In this document: positions 15,610 through 20,624 of the stretch, piece after piece | Layout of the letters: every line of letters starts with the position of its first letter | Numbering within the stretch: position 1 is the first letter of the stretch | From: CALSPH01 sp041690035 | GTDB lineage: Bacteria; Bacteroidota; Bacteroidia; NS11-12g; UBA955 | Reading direction: 5' to 3' | DNA: 20,624 bases | NCBI GenBank assembly: GCA_041690035.1 | Contig: JBDNFC010000113.1 | Coordinates: 1-20,624 of the forward strand | The notes under the pieces: generated by a model | What the model was told of the DNA's origin: nothing | Databases searched by the model: none | The model's input: only the letters and a program-made list of their open reading frames with translations | Program-made: the position numbers and the translations under genes

Positions 15610-18237
15610 TTAATTTAAAATATTTTTCAAAAATTCTGCTGCTGCTTTGAGGGCGCTATCTATTCCAAGAGCATACTTTCCGCCTGCTGTTGCATAAAAT
15701 GGTTGGCCTCCGCCACCACCTTGAATATGGGTCGAAATATTTTTTATAAGCAGGCTGCAATTTACCCTTTCAACCATTGTGTCTGCGCAAAAAGCCGTTA
15801 GCATTGGTTTTTCTTGATTAATATTTCCAATTACGCCCACTAAATTTGGTATTGTATTTTTTAGTTCAAAAAGAATGTGTTTTAATTCTTCTGCACTTAT
15901 TTCACCTGCGTTTAATAAGATAAGGTTGTAATCGTTTATTTTTTCAATACCATTTATTAAATTTTGTTTAATGATTTTGGCTTGTAGTTTTTCAAACTTG
16001 CCAACTTTTTCTTGTAATTCTTTAATGATTTCATCTTTTTTATCTATTGCCAAAATTGCATTTTGAGGGAATTGCAATTTGCCATTTATTTCATTTAATA
16101 AGGCTTGCTGATGAATAAAATACGCAATCAATGCTTGTCCTGCCTTTGCCTCTATTCTTCTAACACCTGCAGAAGTTGCTGCTTCTGACATGATTTTAAA
16201 ATAAACTATCTCTGAAGTGTTAGCCACATGTGTGCCACCACACAATTCTGCCGAAAAACCTTTTTCGAAAGTAATCACGCGCACCATATCTGCATATTTT
16301 TCACCAAAGAGTGCCATTGCGCCCATTTTTCTTGCTTCGGTTATCGGCATTTCTCTTTGCTCAATTAATAAAATAGATTGTGCAATTTTTTTATTCAATA
16401 TGTTTTCAGTTGAGGATAATTCTTCTTCAGTTAATTTTGCAAAATGCGCAAAGTCAAAACGCAAATATTCATCATGAACCAAACTGCCTTTTTGCTCCAC
16501 ATGGTTTCCTAAAACATTTCTTAGTGCAGCGTGCATAAGATGAGTAGCACTGTGATGAGCACAAATATTTTTTCTGCGTTGGGCATCTACTTTGGCAATC
16601 ATTGTTTGCTGAAAATCATTTGGCAACCTTCGTGCAATATGCAGGTGCAGTGTTTGTTCTTTTTGAGTATCAATAATTTCTATTTGTTCCCCATTTTTTA
16701 ATTCTAATATCCCCGTATCGCCTATTTGCCCACCACTTTCACCATAAAACGGAGTTTTATCCAATACTAAGTGATACAATTTTTCGCCTTTTTGTTCAAT
16801 ACTGCGGTATTTTAATATGATTGCATCTCTATTTTCAATGGCATCATAACCTATAAAAGTACTGATTCCTTTATTTATTTCTACCCAATCTCCTAATAAT
16901 TTTTTGGCATCAGCCCTAGAACGGTCTTTTTGCGCTGCCAATAAGTTTTCAAATCCCATTTGATCTACTGTAAAATCAGCATCTTGTGCTATCAGCATGG
17001 TTAAATCTTTGGGAAAACCGAATGTATCGTACAATTCAAAAACCATTTTGCCATCCACCACATTGGTATTACTTGTTTTGATATGCTGTCCTAATAATTC
17101 TAAACCATTTGCTAAGGTTGATAAGAAAGATTTTTCTTCCTCTTCTATCACTTTTGCCACAAAACTTTGTTGCGCGCTCAATTCATCAAATACTCCGCTA
17201 AATTGTTTAGCAAGCACCGGCACAAGTTGGTATAAAAAAGGTGTTTTGATGTCTAAAAAACTGTATCCAAATCTTATTGCCCTGCGCAAAATTCTTCTAA
17301 TCACATAGCCTGCACCAGTGTTTGAAGGCAGCTGTCCATCAGCAATTGTAAATGAGATTGCCCTAATATGATCTGCAATTACCCTGAAAGCAATATCAGA
17401 TTTGCCCGCAGTACCCAAATATTTTAAACCAGAAATAGCCGAAACTTTTTCAATTATAGGAACAAAAATATCAGTATCATAATTGCTATTTTTATGCTGC
17501 AATACCCGAGTTAGGCGTTCTAAACCCATGCCAGTATCTACATGTTTTTCTGGCAAATTAGTTAATTTTCCGTCCGAAGTTCTGTTAAACTGAATAAAAA
17601 CATTGTTCCAAATTTCTATCACCTCAGGATGATCCTTGTTTACCAGTGAAGCGCCTTCAATTTTTTCCCTTAAATCTGCTGCTCTAGCATCATAATGTAT
17701 TTCTGTGCATGGCCCACATGGCCCAGTATCTCCCATCTCCCAAAAATTATCTCTTTTATTTCCTTTTAAAATACGACTTTCTGGCACAAACTTTTTCCAA
17801 ATATCAAAACTCTCTTGATCAAAAGGTATATTCTCTTCTTTATTTCCCTCAAAAACAGTTACATAAAGCAATGAACCATCAATATGGAGCACTTTGGTTA
17901 AAAATTCCCAACTCCACTCAATGGCTTCTTGCTTAAAATAATCGCCAAAACTCCAGTTACCTAGCATCTCAAACATGGTATGATGGTAATGATCTACGCC
18001 CACTTCTTCAAGGTCATTGTGCTTGCCACTAACCCTCAAGCACTTTTGTGTATTGGCCACCTTAGTAAACTCGGCAATGCGATTGCCCATAAAAATATCT
18101 TTAAACTGATTCATACCAGCGTTTGTAAACATTAAGGTTGGGTCTTCTTTTATCACTATTGGCGCAGAGGGCACAATTTGATGATGTTTTTGACTAAAAA
18201 AATCAAAAAAGTGTTGTCTTATTTCGTTTACCGTCAT
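15610..18237 (-). CDS. alaS: Alanyl-tRNA synthetase
   Basis: The product has 875 residues, the normal length for the bacterial enzyme, which charges tRNA-Ala and clears mischarged Ser/Gly. The class II catalytic core fills roughly residues 1-240 (FFSQKHHQIVPSAPIV, TNAGMNQFKDIFMG, and VDHYHHTMFEMLGNWSFGDY with DTGMGLERLTRVLQ). The editing domain carries the zinc-binding pairs HSATH (H562, H566) and CGGTH (C666, H670). The C-terminal DHHA1-type domain ends with the glycine-rich HIQGGGGGQPFYATAGG. All signature elements are intact. It is divergent from the M23 peptidase gene, with 156 nt between them, and the frameshifted small gene lies 34 nt downstream. Two tandem TAnnTTTG boxes sit in its leader region. 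Confidence 0.97.
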   Translation of the reverse strand: MTVNEIRQHFFDFFSQKHHQIVPSAPIVIKEDPTLMFTNAGMNQFKDIFMGNRIAEFTKVANTQKCLRVSGKHNDLEEVGVDHYHHTMFEMLGNWSFGDYFKQEAIEWSWEFLTKVLHIDGSLLYVTVFEGNKEENIPFDQESFDIWKKFVPESRILKGNKRDNFWEMGDTGPCGPCTEIHYDARAADLREKIEGASLVNKDHPEVIEIWNNVFIQFNRTSDGKLTNLPEKHVDTGMGLERLTRVLQHKNSNYDTDIFVPIIEKVSAISGLKYLGTAGKSDIAFRVIADHIRAISFTIADGQLPSNTGAGYVIRRILRRAIRFGYSFLDIKTPFLYQLVPVLAKQFSGVFDELSAQQSFVAKVIEEEEKSFLSTLANGLELLGQHIKTSNTNVVDGKMVFELYDTFGFPKDLTMLIAQDADFTVDQMGFENLLAAQKDRSRADAKKLLGDWVEINKGISTFIGYDAIENRDAIILKYRSIEQKGEKLYHLVLDKTPFYGESGGQIGDTGILELKNGEQIEIIDTQKEQTLHLHIARRLPNDFQQTMIAKVDAQRRKNICAHHSATHLMHAALRNVLGNHVEQKGSLVHDEYLRFDFAHFAKLTEEELSSTENILNKKIAQSILLIEQREMPITEARKMGAMALFGEKYADMVRVITFEKGFSAELCGGTHVANTSEIVYFKIMSEAATSAGVRRIEAKAGQALIAYFIHQQALLNEINGKLQFPQNAILAIDKKDEIIKELQEKVGKFEKLQAKIIKQNLINGIEKINDYNLILLNAGEISAEELKHILFELKNTIPNLVGVIGNINQEKPMLTAFCADTMVERVNCSLLIKNISTHIQGGGGGQPFYATAGGKYALGIDSALKAAAEFLKNILN

Positions 18238-18300
18238 TGTTTAATTTGTTTTTAAGGAAATTATTTATATCATTGCATTTCCAATTAATTAAATAATACC

Positions 18301-18320
18301 CAAACTTAACCGCAAAAGTA
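18301..18320 (-). promoter_or_regulatory. Candidate tandem -7 boxes for alaS
   Basis: On the minus strand TACTTTTG (18313-18320) and TAAGTTTG (18301-18308) both match TAnnTTTG exactly and are 12 nt apart, giving leaders of about 55-70 nt. Neither has a TTG at the standard upstream distance, so this is a suggestion only. Confidence 0.35.
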
Positions 18321-18393
18321 AATTACTTAAACTATTTTATGCCATATTGCAATACTAATTTTTTTAAAACAGCGTTATAATTGCAAAAAACCT

Positions 18394-19365
18394 ATGAAAA
18401 AAGCCAAATATTTCTTCGACCACAAAACATTAAGCTATAAAAAGGCTGGAAGAAATATAGGTCTTATCATTCTAAGATCAGTGGGTTTTCTAAGTTTAAG
18501 CATTATGATGGGCTTTATTCTTGCCCTTATTTTTTTTAGATTTTTAGATTCTCCAAAAGAGAGTTTATTGCGCGAAGAAAATAAAAAATACAAAGTAGAG
18601 TTAGTGCAAATGGCCAATCAACTAAACGAGATAAAACAAACATTTGCTTTACTTGCAGAGCGCGATAAGGAGGTTTATCGATCTATTTATGAGGCAGAGC
18701 CGATATCAGAAGAAGAGCGACTAGCCGGAACAGGAGGTTCAGAACAATATGCATATTTAAAAAACTTATCTGATGCAGAGCTAATTATTAATGTCAGAAA
18801 AAAGATGGATCAAATACAAAGACAATTTGATGTGCAAAAAAAATCGTATAATGAGCTAACCAAACTTGCCAATTCTAGACAAAAATTTCTGGCCTCTATT
18901 CCTGCAATACAGCCTGTATCTAATAAGGAACTTACCAGGATTGCTAGTGGATTTGGTTATAGAATAGACCCTTTTTATCGCACACCTAGGCTGCACGCTG
19001 GCATGGATTTTACAGCACCCACAGGCAGTGCAGTTTATGCCACTGCAGATGGTGTGGTAGAAAGCGTAGAGCGCACTGCATGGGGTTATGGCTTGCACAT
19101 TATAATAAATCACGGCTTTGGCTACACGACTCTTTACGGTCATTTAAGCAAAACCAATATAAGCAAAGGAGCTAAAGTGCTAAGAGGACAACTTATAGGA
19201 GCAGTGGGAAGTACAGGAAAATCTACAGCACCCCACTTGCATTACGAAGTGCGCAAAAATGATGAACCGCAAAATCCAGCTTATTATTTCTTTAACGACC
19301 TTACAGACGCTGATTACGAATTAATGCTAAAACGTGCTTCTGCGCCTAACCAATCATTTGACTAG
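18394..19365 (+). CDS. M23-family (LytM/NlpD-like) peptidoglycan endopeptidase, membrane-anchored
   Basis: The product has 323 residues. Residues about 21-50 form one transmembrane helix (IGLIILRSVGFLSLSIMMGF...) after a basic N-terminus, so the protein is held in the inner membrane and faces the periplasm. Residues about 55-165 are predicted coiled coil. The M23 domain is at about 183-300, with ligand motifs HAGMD (H201, D205), YGHL (H250) and HLH (H281, H283), all present; family enzymes cut peptide crosslinks of peptidoglycan using zinc. The motif set suggests an active enzyme rather than a degenerate activator. It diverges from alaS and is followed 15 nt later by a MerR-type gene; this M23 - MerR - alaS neighbourhood is common in Bacteroidota. 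A TATAATTG at 18376-18383 is one base off the -7 consensus but very close to the ATG. Confidence 0.93.
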   Translation: MKKAKYFFDHKTLSYKKAGRNIGLIILRSVGFLSLSIMMGFILALIFFRFLDSPKESLLREENKKYKVELVQMANQLNEIKQTFALLAERDKEVYRSIYEAEPISEEERLAGTGGSEQYAYLKNLSDAELIINVRKKMDQIQRQFDVQKKSYNELTKLANSRQKFLASIPAIQPVSNKELTRIASGFGYRIDPFYRTPRLHAGMDFTAPTGSAVYATADGVVESVERTAWGYGLHIIINHGFGYTTLYGHLSKTNISKGAKVLRGQLIGAVGSTGKSTAPHLHYEVRKNDEPQNPAYYFFNDLTDADYELMLKRASAPNQSFD

Positions 19366-19380
19366 CCATCATATTTTAGC

Positions 19381-19707
19381 ATGAGTGACGAAAAATTGTT
19401 TTATAGAATTAGCGAAGTAGCTAAAAAAATGGGTGTAACACAAAGCACACTCCGCTTTTGGGAGAAACAAATACCAAAATTAAAGCCACGCACTAATGCA
19501 AAAGGTAATAGACTATATACCAAAGAAGATATAGCTAAACTAGAAAAAGTAAGGTTTTTGATTAAAGATAAAGGACATACTGTTGCTGGGGCAAAAAATC
19601 AACTGAGCACTAATATTGATTTAGTCGCTGCAAAATCAGAAATTTCTGAAAAACTAATCAAGTTAAGAAGTTTTTTGGAATTGCTGAGCGAAAAAATTGG
19701 TGATTAG
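19381..19707 (+). CDS. MerR-family transcriptional regulator, short form
   Basis: The product has 108 residues. Residues about 7-75 form the winged helix-turn-helix of the MerR superfamily: YRISEVAKKMGVTQSTLRFWEKQIP, then GNRLYTKEDIAKLEKVRFLIKDKGHTVAGAK. The rest (about 80-108) is a short helix that could dimerise; there is no effector-binding domain and no Cys pattern for metal sensing. The start lies 15 nt after the M23 stop, so both genes are probably one transcript. The target genes are unknown; regulation of the neighbouring M23 gene or of envelope genes is possible but not shown. Downstream there is a T-rich tract (19730-19738) without a stem. Confidence 0.9.
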   Translation: MSDEKLFYRISEVAKKMGVTQSTLRFWEKQIPKLKPRTNAKGNRLYTKEDIAKLEKVRFLIKDKGHTVAGAKNQLSTNIDLVAAKSEISEKLIKLRSFLELLSEKIGD

Positions 19708-19797
19708 TGCGCATCGTTTGCATCATACATTTTTTTTTAATAAAGTAATAGTTTTTTAATGAATGGTTAATTATGAATTATAACAAGACGTGCGAAG

Positions 19798-20038
19798 TGT
19801 TATAACCTCGCAGCTAATATGATTAATGACCAATTTGTGCCTATAAAAAATAATATTATAAAAACCATCTCCCTGCACACTTTTCTAAACCACACACCAA
19901 CATTATAAATAACTACCCTTAAAAATCTAAAAAAGCACCCCCTATTTTCTATTATTACAGATCTAAACGGCACATTAAAAAAATAGAATATTGGAATAGA
20001 AATTTTAATGCGCACCACAAGGGAAGATGAAAGCTTGC
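19798..20038. repeat. Intergenic repeat, copy A
   Basis: This copy (about 241 bp) matches copy B at 20221-20439. The right part, 19929-20010, is identical over 82 bp to 20330-20411. The left part aligns with scattered substitutions, and copy A carries about 25 extra AT-rich bases (TATAAAAAATAATATTATA and flank, about 19841-19865). Inside the conserved part CATTAAAA and TTTTAATG can pair around a ~22-nt loop containing a direct repeat of AATAGAA. The left end starts with the palindrome GTTATAAC followed by CTCGCAGC. Confidence 0.85.
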
Positions 20039-20040
20039 CT

Positions 20041-20080
20041 CTCCCTGCGCGGTTTTTCTCACCTCGCAGCCAAAATACTT
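20041..20080. repeat. Degenerate third fragment of the repeat
   Basis: TCCCTGCGCGGT, then ACCTCGCAGCC and AAAATACTTA, resembles the left boundary of copy B (TCCCTGCGTGGT... ACCTCGCTGCC... AATATGATTA at 20210-20248). CTGCG and CGCAG form a short inverted repeat. It begins 3 nt after copy A ends. Confidence 0.5.
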
Positions 20081-20121
20081 AGCTATTATTCCCTTTTTGC
20101 ATCTAACATTTTTCTTGTGCA

Positions 20122-20190
20122 AAAAGCAGTAGCGCTTCGATACAATTCATTCACCAGGAAGTGAATAAATTACTCAGCGTGACTGCTTTT
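20122..20190. other. 69-nt nested hairpin between the repeat copies
   Basis: AAAAGCAGT (20122-20130) pairs perfectly with ACTGCTTTT (20182-20190). After one mismatch and one G-U pair the stem continues with CGCT/AGCG (20133-20136 with 20176-20179). A second hairpin lies inside it: ATTcATTCAC (20145-20154) pairs with GTGAATaAAT (20161-20170) with one mismatch and a CAGGAA loop. It may be a terminator, a structured RNA, or DNA secondary structure tied to the repeat. Confidence 0.55.
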
Positions 20191-20209
20191 ATAGGTTCAC
20201 TAATCCCAA

Positions 20210-20439
20210 TCCCTGCGTGGTGTTATAACCTCGCTGCCAATATGATTAATGACCCAATTGTGCCATCTCCCTGCACACTTTTCTACACCACACACCAACA
20301 TCGTTAAATTTATTGCCCTTAAATTTTTTAAAAAAGCACCCCCTATTTTCTATTATTACAGATCTAAACGGCACATTAAAAAAATAGAATATTGGAATAG
20401 AAATTTTAATGGGCACCACAAGGAAAGATGAAAGCTTGC
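20210..20439. repeat. Intergenic repeat, copy B
   Basis: Direct-repeat partner of copy A, shifted by 401 nt over the identical 82-bp part (20330-20411) and continuing with two substitutions through AAGATGAAAGCTTGC to 20439. It extends about 11 nt further left than copy A (TCCCTGCGTGG). It lacks the 25-nt AT-rich insertion seen in copy A, so the two copies have diverged by indels as well as substitutions. Confidence 0.85.
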
Positions 20440-20512
20440 TTGAATATCACCCGCAGTGGTCATTAAAATGAAATGGAAATGTGATATTTATTTATGATGC
20501 CTAGCTTTTTTG

Positions 20513-20542
20513 CTTACTTTTTTGGCAATGAAAAAAAGTAAG
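20513..20542. terminator. Terminator-like hairpin near the right edge
   Basis: CTTACTTTTTT (20513-20523) and AAAAAAGTAAG (20532-20542) are a perfect 11-bp inverted repeat with an 8-nt GGCAATGA loop. The stem is mostly A-T with T-rich text on the left side (plus strand), so it would suit a minus-strand transcript arriving from the right. No gene it would serve is visible inside the window. Confidence 0.5.
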
Positions 20543-20624
20543 AAAGAAATGAAATGAAGTAACACTTAAAATTTATGGATATCAAAAATACCGTCAAAAA
20601 ACCATAAAAACAAAAATGGCAATC

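Larger units (their letters stand above)
19708..20624. other. Gene-poor right end with repeats and hairpins
   Basis: No reading frame in this 917-nt stretch looks coding; the open frames present lie inside the repeat copies on opposite strands and are not shared between copies. The content is two long direct-repeat copies, a degenerate third fragment, a nested 69-nt hairpin and a terminator-like hairpin near the right edge, each listed separately. The last ~80 nt are AT-rich and show nothing recognisable. Confidence 0.6.

Noticed and set aside
19800..20431. Two short open frames (minus 19800-20018 and plus 20249-20431) in the right-end repeats
   Set aside because: They lie on opposite strands in the two repeat copies and neither is preserved in the other copy, so coding is unlikely.
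19798..20439. CRISPR array
   Set aside because: Only two long copies with irregular spacing and no short regular repeat-spacer pattern; no cas gene nearby.
1..20624. tRNA, rRNA, transposase, integrase or toxin-antitoxin genes
   Set aside because: No tRNA-like T-loop motif, rRNA stretch or recombinase motif was noticed on either strand when reading through; a tRNAscan or Infernal run would be needed to exclude small RNAs formally.

Overview
The window looks like chromosomal DNA of a low-GC Bacteroidota bacterium, probably near Chitinophagaceae/Sphingobacteriales. Four things point there: type IX secretion (T9SS) C-terminal sorting domains on secreted proteins, Bacteroidota-type -7 boxes (TAnnTTTG), the gene order ileS - TraR/DksA-like - lspA, and an IleRS of the bacterial type 2 class. 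The placement is inferred from gene content alone.

Layout. (1) 1-2779, minus strand: a truncated exported protein runs off the left edge. It follows a tight three-gene cassette of secreted proteins: a Cys-rich protein whose signal peptide lies out of frame, then two paralogous small proteins with T9SS sorting domains. (2) 3008-6949, minus: a 1313-residue multidomain T9SS cargo protein of the choice-of-anchor I type, closed by a strong hairpin terminator. (3) 7131-8141, plus: a sugar-phosphate nucleotidyltransferase preceded by a perfect 9-bp inverted repeat. (4) 8193-14933, minus: a run of five closely spaced genes (flippase, ileS, DksA-like regulator, lspA, DEDDy exonuclease), plausibly one transcription unit. 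(5) 15053-18237, minus: alaS followed by a small outer-membrane-type gene broken by one extra base in a T7 tract. (6) 18394-19707, plus: an M23 peptidase and a MerR-type regulator, divergent from alaS. (7) 19708-20624: about 0.9 kb without a convincing gene. It holds two copies of a ~220-240 bp repeat, a degenerate third fragment, a 69-nt nested hairpin and a terminator-like hairpin near the right edge.

How it fits together. The central and right parts are housekeeping: two aminoacyl-tRNA synthetases, lipoprotein processing, cell-wall hydrolysis and envelope glycan export or precursor supply. The left part is accessory and surface-directed. No defence system, phage, transposase or CRISPR array was found. 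The least explained elements are the secreted cassette at 441-2779, the frameshifted gene at 15053-15575 and the repeat/hairpin block at 19798-20542. The IleRS carries the swapped GXHH signature, which is of functional interest.
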